Origin: Mikania micrantha
Lineage: Eukaryota; Streptophyta; Magnoliopsida; Asterales; Asteraceae
NCBI GenBank assembly: GCA_009363875.1
Contig: CM018690.1
Span: forward strand, 7,738,788 to 7,802,787
Reading direction: 5' to 3'
Length of the DNA: 64,000 bases
Shown: positions 10,818 to 21,745 of the stretch, in pieces
Layout of the letters: the number at the start of each line of letters is the position of its first letter
How positions within the stretch are numbered: position 1 is the first letter of the stretch
Notes under the pieces: generated by a model
What the model was told of the DNA's origin: nothing
The model's database searches: none
Seen by the model: only the letters and a program-made list of their open reading frames with translations
Program-made: the position numbers and the translations under genes

Positions 10818-11228
10818 TTTTATCTGCAAACATTTCATTTCAAACAGTTGTTTCAAACATTTGTGATCAAACAAACCTGTGTATGCACCAACCTTTGTGT
10901 TGACTTGATTTACATGTTTTCTCAGGACGTTAAGGTACAAGAACAAGCAAGCATGGACTAGGATGTGGAGTCGCATGCATATTTTAATTCTTGTGTTTTG
11001 AATTTGGACATTTAAGATTTTGACTTGTAATTTACAGTTTTCAAACCGTTATGTTTGTTATTGTTTTAAAAACGCTTCCGCAACGTTAAAACTTTGATAT
11101 TACAGTTTTAGACCAAAGTTATGTTTGAAAAGCATATAGAGGTCTTCGTTATTTCTAATGATCTGAGATCCTGGTTTGTCACGTCCCAAACGGTATGATT
11201 CCGTTAGTTGAAATTTGGGGGTGTGACA
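10818..11228 (+). repeat. Truncated 5' LTR of Tekay-like element G1 (3' part only)
   Basis: Matches the last 410 bp or so of the LTRs ending at 17134, 22663 and 31810, and ends in the same GGGGGTGTGACA. Homology starts near TTATCTGCAAAC, so about 2.3 kb of the LTR is missing on the left. Confidence 0.85.
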
Positions 11229-11231
11229 GAT

Positions 11232-11243
11232 TGGTATCAGAGA
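11232..11243 (+). promoter_or_regulatory. Primer binding site of G1 (tRNA-iMet)
   Basis: TGGTATCAGAGA lies three bases after the LTR end; the last base differs from the usual TGGTATCAGAGC. Confidence 0.85.
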
Positions 11244-11363
11244 CATTGTTTATAGCGAACTAGGTTTGCATTAGTAGACTTAGACTATAACTGTTAGACA
11301 TTAGACACTTGTTTATACATCTGGGTTTTGCATAGTATTTACATATGGTCTTATGTAACAGAT

Positions 11364-11960
11364 ATGGCAGCACCATCACCACCGCACGTGATCGTACTTG
11401 AGGACGAGGAGCCGATAGCTCCAGTATTTCAGGATGATGAGGAGGATCCGGAGGAGGATCCCGAGGAGGTCCTAGTGGAGGATTCGGAGGAGGATCCCGA
11501 TGAGGACGACCCGGAGGAGGATCCTGAGGAGGATCCTAATGAGGCACTGCAGGAGGACCCACATGAGGCTCCTGAGGAGGATCCTGCTAAGGAGTCATCC
11601 GACCGGATGCCACCGACATTTCTTGCCCCTAAGAGGCCACGATTCGAGTCTGATGATATCGCCCGACTGACCTGGGGGTCAAAGTGGGCTAATGATAAGA
11701 TCGAGCACATCGCGCAGGAGCTCAGAGATGTGAACGCTCGATACGCGGAGCTTCGTAGTGTAGTCCAGGGGATGGAGTCTCACATCGTACATCTGACTAC
11801 ACGAGTGCAGGAGGAGGAGCACCGAGCTGACATCGCTGAGGGGAGGTTGATTGCGTTGGAGTAGCAGTTTGTATCCGACGCAGAGGAGGAAGAGGAAGAG
11901 GATGAGATACCAGCACAGGATGTTGATTCTGATGCTGATTCTACTATTGAGGATGCCTGA
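11364..11960 (+). pseudogene. ORF0 of G1: acidic coiled-coil ORF upstream of gag, with a premature stop
   Basis: Begins MAAPSPPHVIVLEDEEP, followed by about 50 residues of Asp-Pro-Glu-Glu repeats (EEDPEEDPEE). A basic patch (APKRPRF) and a heptad-like helical region ending RADIAEGRLIALE follow. An amber codon at 11862-11864 then stops the frame. Past it the same frame keeps a conserved acidic tail ending DSTIEDA and the natural stop at 11960. The counterpart in G2 is intact. The function is unknown; it is not gag, protease, RT or integrase. The acidic N-terminus and coiled coil suggest protein-protein contacts. Confidence 0.75.
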
Positions 11961-12201
11961 TTTCGTTTTATTTTAAACCTAGAAGGGGCGGGTTGTGTCC
12001 CTGTATTAGATGTTTGAAAATCTATGTTTTGATTTTGAAAGTATTGTAACCAATTCAGATTATTATCTATTGAAAAACTATTACTTATTGCCAACAGTTG
12101 TGTTCAATCATACAGTTACATGTTTGTTGTTTGTTGTATTGTTTACATATTTCACATTGGATTTTGGTAACACTCTAACATTTATTCTAACTAGGAAAAT
12201 A

Positions 12202-12894
12202 ATGGTTGGTGAAAACATCAATATGACAGTTGCAGAACTCAATGAGCTGATCAACAACAGGATCGGGGAGGCTATCGCGAACTACACCTAGACACACACG
12301 ATAGGACCACATGGTCCAGCAGGGGGATTGGTGAACCCACAGGTGTGCACGTTCAAAACGATCTTGGACTGCAAACCTCATAATTTCAAAGGATTGGAAG
12401 GGGCCATTGGACTCCTTCGATGGATTGAGAAAGCAGAAACAGTATTTGAAATGTGTAACTGTCCGGAGGAAAACAAAGTCAAATATGCCACAGGTACGTT
12501 GGAGGGTCCAACATTGACCTGGTGGAACTCTAATGTTCAGACTTTGGGATTGGGAGAAGCTAATGCCTTAACCTGGAATGGGTTCAAGACATTACTGCAA
12601 GAAGAATATTGTCCTCGCAGTGAAATGCAGAAGTTGGAAGAGGAATATTGGCATCTGAAGATGGAGGGATCTAACATCGAGGAGTACACTACTCGGTCAC
12701 ATGAATTAGCCAAACTTCTACCTCACATGGCTACTCCTCCAAGCAAGTGGATTGAGAGGTACATTGGGGGATTGGTACCTCAGATCCAGGGACTAGTCAC
12801 TTCTGCAAATCCCACAACGATTCAACAAGTTGTTCGGTTGGCGCACCAACTGACTGATCAGGCAGTGCTACAAGGAAATCTGCACATTTCTTAG
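12202..12894 (+). pseudogene. Gag N-terminal part of G1
   Basis: Starts at ATG 12202 (MVGENINMTVAELNELI), hits an in-frame TAG at 12289-12291 where G2 has CAG, then continues with the gypsy gag core: FKGLEGAIGLLRWIEKAE, ATGTLEGPTLTWWNS and EEYTTRSHELAKLLPHM. The frame ends at the deletion junction near 12880, where it fuses out of frame to integrase. The start just after a CTAACTAG splice-acceptor-like sequence is shared with G2 and G3. It builds the particle shell in intact relatives. Confidence 0.8.
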
Positions 12895-13871
12895 CAATTA
12901 AGGAAACCGACAAAATGGAGAAACTGACTCGCATTTACATCAAGGAAGTGGTAGCACGACATGGCGTGCCAATCTTTATCATATCAGATCGGGATGCCCG
13001 ATTTACTTCAAACTTTTGGAAATCACTCCATAAGTCATTGGGAACTCGTTTAGACATGAGTACTGCCTATCATCCACAAACTGACGACCAGAGTGAACGT
13101 ACGATTCAAACGCTCGAGGACATGTTACGAGCTTGTGTAATTGACTTTGGTGATAGCTGGGAAAACCACTTACCGTTAGTGGAATTCTCTTATAACAACA
13201 GTTATCATACAAGTATTCAGGCAACACCGTTTGAAGCTTTATACGGTCGTAAATGTCGTTCGCCAGTTTGCTGTGCTGAAATTGGTGACAGTCAGATTAC
13301 AGGTCCTGAACTAGTACACGAAACGACAGAGAAGATAGTTCAAATTCAGAACCGTATGGCAGCGGCTCGGGATCGACAGAAGAGTTATGCTGACAAACGT
13401 CGCAAATCGTTAGAATTTCAAGTAGGAGGCCGAGTTCTTCTAAAGGTATCACCTTGGAAAGGAGTGATACGATTCGGTAAGCGCGGGAAGCTTAGCCCAC
13501 GTTACGTAGGACCTTTTGAGATTCTGAAAAGGATTGGTCCGGTTGCGTATCAACTTAAATTACCGGATGAACTCAGCGGAGTTCATGATTTCTTTCACGT
13601 TTCGAATTTAAAGAAATGTCATTCTGATGAGACATTGATTGTACCACTAGAGGAAATACAAGTAGATGAACAGTTACGATTCATTGAAGAACCAGCTGAA
13701 ATCATGGACCGAAAGGTCAAACAACTCAAACAAAGCAAGATTCCGATAGTCAAAGTTCGTTGGAATTCAAGACGTGGACCTGAATTCACATGGGAAAGGG
13801 AAGATCAAATGATGAAAAAGTATCCTCATTTGTTCAAAACAACAACTGCAAACACTGTGAAGACACGTTAA
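12885..13871 (+). pseudogene. Integrase C-terminal part of G1 with chromodomain-like tail
   Basis: Begins inside the catalytic core at LAIKETDKMEKL, so the first catalytic Asp and the HHCC zinc finger are missing. The second Asp (IISDRDARFTS) and the Glu (DQSERTIQTLED) are present. After the core come a GPFEILKRIGPVAYQLKLP motif and an HVSNLKK stretch, then a C-terminal group-II-like chromodomain (EEPAEIMDRKVKQLKQ ... VKVRWNSRRGPEFTWE ... YPHLF). That tail is typical of Tekay chromoviruses and guides insertion to chromatin. The remainder is open to the stop at 13871, but it cannot work alone. Confidence 0.85.
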
Positions 13872-13891
13872 ATTTTGGGACGAAATTTCCT

Positions 13892-13906
13892 TCAACAAGG
13901 GGATGA
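13892..13906 (+). promoter_or_regulatory. First (internal) polypurine tract copy of G1
   Basis: TCAACAAGGGGATGA follows a GGGACGAAATTTCC block about 20 bp after the integrase stop. The same block recurs at 14364-14378 next to the LTR. Confidence 0.6.
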
Positions 13907-14363
13907 CGTGATGCTTCACATTTCAACATTTCACATGTCAAACTGTAAGCACAAACACTTTATGCAATTGGTTTTGTTACAAACATTTGTGCTACATTAC
14001 ATTTTATGTGCTACATTTCATATGTTACATGTTATGGTAGTACAAACATGATTAGTTACACACATTTTGCTATGTGCGAGGTTACATCGTACAAATAGTT
14101 TCAAACATTCACTATGTGCAAGGTTACATAGCACAGTATGATCAAACACAAACATTCACAGTTAGGTGTACTAACTGGTGTGCACGCAAACAGTTACATA
14201 GAACGATCACACTTAGGTGTGATGTTACAAACATCGAACTTTGTGTGTGAGCACACACAAGCACACAGGATGATCAGACATCACACTAACATTTACAATT
14301 TAAACTCACAAGTAGTTTCCTAACTATTTCTAACATCTAACAATTTTCGGGACGAAAATTCCT
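13907..14363 (+). other. Spacer between the two polypurine tracts of G1
   Basis: About 460 bp of non-coding DNA rich in CA/ACA words (for example GGTTACAT, CAAACA). It is similar in layout to 28306-28776 of G2. No ORF worth calling. Confidence 0.6.
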
Positions 14364-14378
14364 TCAACAAGGGGATGA
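14364..14378 (+). promoter_or_regulatory. LTR-adjacent polypurine tract of G1
   Basis: TCAACAAGGGGATGA lies immediately upstream of the LTR start TGTGACA, the position expected for the active tract. Confidence 0.8.
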
Positions 14379-15870
14379 TGTGACAATCCGACTATTCGAG
14401 TTAACTCCATTAACTGAAACTGACGGAAATGTCACGAAATCATACAAAATCAAACTTGAAGGTTTAAGATTAAACAAAATCAGCTTCAAAACATTTAAAC
14501 TTCAAGGATTCAACTTGAAATTACAAGAAATGTTAAACTTTGACTTTTAAAGTCAAAATTCGAGTGGTTTATCAAATTAAAGTCAAAATTCACATAAATA
14601 GGCAATCATAACCGAATTAAACCTGTTATAATCATCATTTTGATGATTATTAACAGTAAACATACGTTACTAGAACATTAAGTCGTTGAATTAAACTCAA
14701 ATGATACCCAAGAGTAGTAACCGTTACCAAGTAGCATCAAAACCACAAAATTCGACTTCACTTCTCACAATTGAACCTACAGAGATTGTAATCGGCACTT
14801 TCAGAGTCTTCTGCACACCACAATTCGATCCTAACAGTTCGAGATAGAAGATTTTGATCTTGGAGTGGCCGAACTAGGGCTTGTAATCGAACATCATCAA
14901 TCCAACATCAATCAGGTAACAAATCCTTCCTACACAACCTAAACACTTCGACTAAGCATAGCCCTATGCTATTTTCTATCACACACATCGAATTGAACGA
15001 TTCGTGAATCTAGGGTTCATATCAAAAACGGTTTTGGGGGTGTTTGATCAAATGGGTTTAAAAATCAAATTCACCTTTACAGAGAGGTTCGAAATTATCA
15101 TACTATTGAAAACCACATGTCAATTTCATCTGATAACAACAAGTTGATGGTGTTCGAATTCTAGGGTTTCTTATGGAAACGGTTTTGGGGGTTTCGATCA
15201 AAAGTGGTTTAAAACTCAAATCAAATGTTACTGATAGTGTCGTGGTATCACATGGAACAAAATCCATATGTTAATTTCACTCAGAAATATTGAATTGATA
15301 GATTTCGATTTCTACGGTTCCTTATTATAACTGATTTGGGGATTTTGATTTAAAGGAGTTCAAAAATGAAATTAAGTGTTACTGTTAGTTTCAGAAGATC
15401 TCGAAAAAGGATAACCCTATAACAATTGCATCTAATTATACCGAATTGTTCAAGAACGAAATTTAGGGTTCTTGAGTTGAAAGGATTTGGGGATTTTAAT
15501 CATAAACGATTGTGATATTCAAATTAACTGCACAGAAAGTTTCGAAATATCTGGTTTAATGAAAACCTTATGCTTTTTCAGATTAACATTCATAAATTTA
15601 AACGATTTGAATAGAGATGGGAGTATACACGTTCGAAACATTAATGAATTACAAACTGGGACTGTTTGTTGATTGATAACTGAACAAAAATCCATCTCTG
15701 AACTCGATAGGATTAATATAAACAAAGCCCTATGGTTTTAGGGTTGAGTGAAATCGAATTGGGGTTCAATTGAACCCATTTGCTTCGGCTAGGGATTAAC
15801 AAAGGGAACCCGACCCTTTGATAGTTAAAACCACTTTAAAACCAAACCAGTAATGAAATTATAAACAGAT

Positions 15871-15935
15871 CAGTTAGTTAGGGGTGTGTTTGTGGTCCAG
15901 GAGGTCTGGGGTTCGAACCCTGCCTTTGCTGTTTT
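15871..15935 (+). repeat. tRNA-like (pol III-type) motif within LTR
   Basis: GGTTCGAACCC (15910-15920) is a perfect B box, with an A-box-like AGTTAGTTAGGGG about 35 bp before it and a T-run after it. A similar unit is at 21405-21470 and 30550-30618. It is either an old SINE head captured in the LTR or a chance likeness. Confidence 0.4.
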
Positions 15936-16074
15936 TTTGGAATTTGAAACCCTTTTTGTATAATAACCATAACCTCTCCGTTTGAACTCCGATTTAGCCC
16001 GTTCGACTTGTGTTGGAACCGTAATGAGCATACGAACAACCTGAAACAATAAAATTTATATTTTAACCCGAAAA

Positions 16075-16204
16075 CGTAATCGCGTATAATTACGCTTATT
16101 TAAATCATATGCGGTTATATGATTTAATTAAACGATTGCAAAGACAGACGTACATGCGTATACACGTTTCTAACAAATCTAACATACGTGTGTTGACACG
16201 TATG
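16075..16204 (+). other. Three adjacent stem-loops in the LTR (G1-type)
   Basis: Stem 1: CGTAAT/ATTACG at 16075-16094. Stem 2: an 11-bp perfect stem TTAAATCATAT/ATATGATTTAA with loop GCGGTT at 16100-16127. Stem 3: CATACGTGT/ACACGTATG with loop GTTG at 16183-16204. Counterparts exist in the other LTRs. Confidence 0.7.
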
Positions 16205-17134
16205 TGATTTCACACATTAAACGACATTCCGAATAACGCAAAGTTATTGTTTAAACACAGATTCTTCGTAGAGGATTATCTACGCGACTGCACGTGTGTT
16301 TGATCATTCTATTCACATTCAAAGGTGCATACACGACCCCTTTTCTTATTCTAACTATTTTGGGGGAGAAAACATGTGCAACAAACATTTTAGATACATA
16401 TCACTTGCATGAGTTAGCTGTTTACATTAAGTGCGAACATAGCATTACAAGTCCTTACATATCGAACCGTTTAGTCTGCCGTAGTGCAAAGCGTGGTAGT
16501 TGAAAATAGATCTATTAGGTTTGACAAACCTCACTTGGTAGATTGTAGGTCTACGCAAGTGTTTGACTAGCCAATTCACATTACTATTGTTTGTGCTACA
16601 CAATAGTGGAAAGGCAATCAACATTCTAACAGTCAGCTTCGGTGTCGACCGCTTATGTAAATAGTACAAATGGCTAGCTATCATGACTATGCATGTGTGA
16701 TTATGTTATCTGCAAACATTTCGTTTCAAACAGTTGTTTCAAACATTTATGATTACAAACCTGTGTATGCACCAACCTTTGTGTTGACTTGATTTACATG
16801 TTTTCTCAAGAAAGTAAGGTACACGAACAAGCAAGCATGGACTAGGAGATCGAGTCTCATGCATATTTTACATTACAGTGGTTTTTGGATTTGAATATTT
16901 CATTTGGATTTGAATATTTAAGATTTTGAGTTGTAATTTGCATTTTGCAAACATGGGATTGTTTTACTTTTTACAAACGCTTCCGCAAACTTTGAAAACT
17001 TTGATATTACAGTTTAGACCAAAGTTACGTTTAAAAAGCATATAGAGGTCTTCGTTATGTCTAATGATCTGAGATCCTGGTTTGTCACATCCCAAACGGT
17101 ATGATTCCGTTAGTTGAAATTTGGGGGTGTGACA

Positions 17135-19643
17135 CGCAGCTACTAAGGTGGGAGACCACAAGCGGAAGTGGGAAGGTAGCAACTCCAAGAATTTCAACCA
17201 GTAATCGTTTCAGCAGAACCGCAGGCAGGATTCGAACAAGACTTATCACAATTCAAACATTGGTCAGCAGTCATCAGGGGGTATATTGGTAAATACCCAA
17301 AGTGCAACAAGTGTGGATTCCATCATGTTGGGAATCAGTGTGATAAGTATCGGTGCCAACGGTATGGTAAAGGAGGGCATGCAGCAAAAGACTGCCGCGG
17401 GGAGCTGCAAAACAACTCCAACAATCAGAACAACAATCAGAAAGGGTGCTACGAGTGTGGCAAACAGGGGCATTTTAAAAAGGATTGCCCACAACTCAAG
17501 AAGGGTGGGACTAATGATACAAACGGAAACGGCCCCAACAACAACAATAATAACAACAACAATGGTGCTAAGGGCAGGGCGTTTGTGATTGGAGGACGTC
17601 AAGCACGGGAGGATCCCAACATTGTTACGGGTACGTTCCTCTTGAATAATCACTATGCCTCTATGCTATTTGACACTGGTGCAGACTGGAGTTTTGTATC
17701 TAGTTCATTTCTAAGTTGCTAAATGTTAGTCCTACTGCCTTAGAAAACCCATACACTGTAGAACTAGCTGATGGCAAGTTAATTGTAGTAGAACAAATCC
17801 TTAAGGGATGTATGCTTGATTTGATGGGTCAAACATTGGAAATTGATCTTATGCCTATCACTTTAGGTGGTTTTGATGTAGTCATTGGCATGTACTGGTT
17901 GTCCAAACACCAGGCTGAAATAGTATGCCAGGAAAAGATTGTCCGTATACCTTTACCACACGGAGAGACACTGTATGTACAAGGTGAGAAGAGCAGTACG
18001 CCACTGCGTCTCATATCTTGTATGAAGGCACATAAATGTCTGCATAAAGGTCATACAGCAGTTATAGCACCTATAACTGAGAAACCAGTAGCTGAGAAGA
18101 AGATCAAAGACATCCCAGTACTTTGTGAATTTCCTGAAGTGTTTCCAGAAGACCTACCGGGGTTACCGCCTATCAGACAAGTGGAATTTCGAATCGACCT
18201 TACACCAGACGTAGCATCGATAGCTAGGGCGCCTTATCGACTTGCACCGTCCGAAATGCAAGAGTTATCTACACAACTGCAAGAGTTGTTGGATAAGGGC
18301 TTTATACGACCTAGTTTTTCACCATGGGGAGCTCCAGTCTTATTTGTCAAGAAAAAGGACGGGACTTTTCGTATGTGCATTGATTACTGGGAACTGAACA
18401 AGGTTACCATCAAAAACCGGTATCCGTTACCTAGAATTGACGATCTGTTCGATCAATTGCAAGGTTCAAGTACTACTCGAAGATTGATCTTAGATCGGGT
18501 TACCATCAACTCAGAGTACAGGAGGAAGATATTCCTAAGACGGCATTCATAACGCGCTATGGCCATTATGAATTCTTGGTCATGCCATTTGGGCTGACAA
18601 ACGCTCCAGCAGTATTCATGGATCTCATGAATCGGGTTTGCAAACCTTATCTTGATAAGTTTGTCATTGTTTTCATTGATGACATTCTCATCTATTCTCA
18701 GACTGAGGAGGAGCATGCTGAACATCTTCGATTGCTGTTAGAATTACTGAAACAAGAATAATTGTATGCTAAGTTCTCGAAATCTGACTTCTGGATGCGA
18801 GAAGTTCAATTCTTGGGTCATATAGTCAATGAGAAGGGCATACATGTTGATCCAGCGAAAATTGAGGCAATTAAAAATTGGGAAGCACCAAAAACCCCTA
18901 CCGAGGTACGACACTTCCTTGGTTTGGCAGGTAACTACCGACGATTCATTGAGAGTTTCTCAAAGATCGCTCAACCACTTACAACTCTTACTCATAAGGG
19001 AACGAAGTATAACTGGACGGATAAACAGGAAGCAGCATTCCAGTTATTGAAACAGAAACTCTGCAGTGCACCGATTATGTCCTTACCGGAAGGAACATAA
19101 GACTTTGTGGTGCATTGTGACCATCTGCACAGGGTTTGGGATGTGTGTTGATGCAGCGTGATAAAGTGATTGCTTACGCTTCACGACAACTTCGACCACA
19201 CGAAAAGAATTACACTACTCATGATTTGGAGTTAGGAGCAGTGGTATTTGCTCTGAAAATTTAGAGGCACTATTTATATCGAACCAAGTGTACCATTTAC
19301 ACTGATCATAAGAGTTTACAACATATCTTTGATCAGAAGGAGCTTAATATGAGACAGCGACGGTGGTTCGAGTTGTCGAACGACTACGAATGCGCAATCA
19401 AGTACCATCCGGGAAAAGCTAATGTGGTAGCTGATGCTTTAAGCAGAAAGGACACAACATCGACAAGACGGGTTCGCGCACTTATGACGACGATACATAC
19501 TGACTTACCTGACAAGGTACGCAGTGCTCAGCTTGAAGCCTTAGAAAAGGATAACTTGGAACATGAATTCTTACGAGGAATGGAAAAACAATTGGATGTT
19601 AAACCTGATGGAACTCGTTGTTTCATTAACCGACCTTGGATAC
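17135..19643 (+). pseudogene. Orphan Tekay gag-C / protease / RT / RNase H block between two LTRs
   Basis: Starts within gag (after the LTR end, at a SATKVGDHKRKW-like stretch), then zinc knuckles (for example CYECGKQGHFKKDC), the protease motif LFDTGA, RT with FIDD (near 18680), and RNase H with TDHKSL. It ends at about FINRPWIL, where LTR 19644 begins. Lesions include a 1-bp loss in protease (near 17708), Arg to Trp in the RT core (DYWELN), a frameshift near 18475, a stop at 18759-18761 and damage near 19098-19140. No primer site or polypurine tract flanks it. It covers almost exactly the section missing from G1. Confidence 0.85.
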
Positions 19644-19682
19644 TGTGACAATCCGATATTTTCGAATTAACCTAGTTAACCC

Positions 19683-19875
19683 CTGTAGGCCCAATTGTAT
19701 CTTATGAGGCCCAATTGAATAGAAGTAGGCCCAATTGTATGTTATGAGGCCCAATTGAATAGAAGTAGGCCCAATTGTAAATAGGAGGCCCAAGGTAGGC
19801 CCAATGAGGGCCAAGGTAGGCCCAATTGTAAATATGAGGCCCAAGGTAGGCCCAATTGTATTTACGAGGCCCAAA
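19683..19875 (+). repeat. Minisatellite in LTR head (AGGCCCAAT/GGCCCAAG units)
   Basis: About a dozen irregular units of GTAGGCCCAATTGTA and GAGGCCCAAGG. Absent from the G1-type LTR; present in the LTR at 28792. Confidence 0.85.
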
Positions 19876-21404
19876 AGGATTAATCTAGTTCAACAATGTT
19901 CTAAGTAGCCAATTAGTGACAATTCGGCAATTCGAATTAACTCCGTTAATTTTAGAATAAACCGAAATGTTATGTAATCGAACAAAACCAAACCTGAGGG
20001 ATAGAATTAAACAAGATCAGTTTTAATAGGCTTAATTTGCAAGGATCAAGCTTGAAACTACTTAAAATTCACAATTTTGACTTTAGAAGTCAAAATTCGT
20101 AGGGTAGATCAAAGGGGTTTTTAAATTACATATCAATACATGGTTGCAAACTGAATTAAACATTCATGAATACCACATTGATGATAATAATCATTAACCA
20201 GTCGTTATTTTGCAATTAGTGATCAAATTAACTCCAAGGTTAAACCAAGAGGTTGAAACCGTTACTTATATCTCCATAGTTCGTATAATTCGACCAAAAG
20301 TCTTGCAATTGAAATCACGGAACCTCTATTCGGCACTTTCAGAACATATCTTATACCACAATTCGAAGCATCAAGCCGGATATTGAAGATTCGACCGAGA
20401 GTATAGCCGAAATCAGTCATTAGTCGATCTTTATCAAGATAACATCAAAACAGGTAATTCTTGACACCTACAACATCTAAAAGAGTCGACTAAAGGTTTC
20501 CCTATGTGTATTCTGGCTTTCAATATCGAATTGTATGAATTCTAGTTTTAGGGTTCTTAGTGTATAACGATTCGGGGGTTTCTTGTTTAAGAAGTTTAAT
20601 AATCGAATTCAACCATACAGTTAGTTTCAGAATATGCCGATTAAGCAAAACCATTGATCAATTTAGTTTCTTAACAACGAATTGATAGATTTTTAAATTC
20701 TAGGGTTCTTTGTTTGAACGATTTGGGGATTAGTGATAAAGTTGTTTTAAAAATCAAATTGAATGTTATAGGAAGTTTCAGAAGGAGTCGAATAAGGTTA
20801 AACCTCAGTCAATTGTTGCTGTTATCAATGAATTGATAGAACTCGATCATTAGGGTTCATTATTGGGGTTGATTTGGGAATTTTGAATTGAATGAATTCG
20901 GAAATGAAATTAAGTATTACGGTTAGTTTCAGAAAGCTCCGAGAAAGGATAACCCTATGTTAATTACATCTAACAACAACGAAATGTATGAATTCGGTTG
21001 TTAGGGTTCTTCAACATAAACGAGTTAGGGACTTTTAAGTCAAATGTGATCAATAGTCAAAATTAGGAACACAGACAGTTTCGAAATCAGTGTTGTATTA
21101 AAAACCCTATGATTTTGCAAACTATTATTAGCGAATTCAGTCCAGTCGATTCAAGAGTTTTAGAACTTGAATTCGAAACGGGTAAACTCAATAGACCGGG
21201 TTATAGTGTATGATTTTGAAATTTAAGCCATCTATAAGGTCGATTGGATCCCAGAAACAAAACTCAGTGGGTTTAGGTTCAATTGGATTCGAAATGGGGG
21301 GTTAATTGTGAATCATGTTGCGGTTAAGATCAAAAGGAAGGGAACCCGACTTGTGGATGCTTAAAAGGAGTTGAAAGCAATCCTTTAACAATTGTAAGTG
21401 CAGA

Positions 21405-21470
21405 TCAGATGGTAGTGTGTGGGTGTTATGAAGTGGAGGTCGCGGGTTCGATCCCGGCCTCTGCTGGTTT
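21405..21470 (+). repeat. tRNA-like motif within LTR
   Basis: A-box-like TGGTAGTGTGTGGGT (21410-21424) and B box GGTTCGATCCC (21445-21455), followed by a T-run. No clover-leaf or acceptor stem can be formed, so it is not a tRNA gene. Confidence 0.45.
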
Positions 21471-21610
21471 TTGGAGTTTTTAAATTTTGTTAGTAATTTT
21501 ATCATAACTCTTTCATTATAACTCCGTTTTGACTGGTTCAAGTTGCGTTGGAACCATAACGGAATCCCGAATTATTTAAAATGATAAAATTCATATTTTT
21601 AACACGAAAA

Positions 21611-21745
21611 CGTAATCGCGTATGATTACGCTTGTTTAAATAAAATCATAATCGATGATGTGATTTTATTAAACTATTTTAAAGTCACGCGTACTTCCGT
21701 ATGCATACTTCTAACAAGTCAAACATACGTGTGTTGACACGTATG
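21611..21745 (+). other. Three adjacent stem-loops in the LTR (G2-type)
   Basis: Stem 1: CGTAATC/GATTACG (21611-21630). Stem 2: AATAAAATCA/TGATTTTATT (21639-21670). Stem 3: CATACGTGT/ACACGTATG (21724-21745). Same order as in the diverged LTR at 16075-16204; stem 2 has a different sequence but keeps its pairing. Confidence 0.7.

Larger units (their letters stand above)
10818..14378 (+). mobile_element. Tekay-like Ty3/gypsy element G1, internally deleted
   Basis: Contains an LTR fragment, primer site, ORF0, N-terminal gag and C-terminal integrase with chromodomain-like tail, then two polypurine tracts and a full LTR (14379-17134). A deletion near 12880 joins gag to integrase and removes the zinc knuckles, protease, RT, RNase H and the front of integrase. 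The left LTR is cut and no target duplication can be found. Same strand and family as G2 and G3. Confidence 0.85.
14379..17134 (+). repeat. LTR between G1 and the orphan gag-RNase H block
   Basis: About 2.76 kb, beginning TGTGACAATCCG and ending GGGGGTGTGACA. It diverges clearly from the LTRs at 19644 and 28792 but is collinear, except that it lacks their 5' AGGCCCAAT minisatellite. It contains a tRNA-like B box (15910-15920), stem-loops at 16075-16204 and the ACGTG-bearing palindrome. It serves as G1's 3' LTR and, by position, as the left flank of the orphan block. Confidence 0.85.

Noticed and set aside
11429..11710. Serine-rich minus-strand ORF of 93 codons opposite ORF0
   Set aside because: It is the reverse reading of the GAT/GAG-CCG repeats that encode the acidic stretch. 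The same shadow occurs opposite the ORF0 copies in G2 and G3.
19683..19875. Repeat-spacer array resembling CRISPR
   Set aside because: Units are irregular and contiguous without unique spacers, and this is a plant LTR; it is a minisatellite.
21405..21470. tRNA gene in the LTR
   Set aside because: A and B boxes are present but no acceptor or anticodon stem can be formed, and the spacing of the rest does not fit a clover-leaf.
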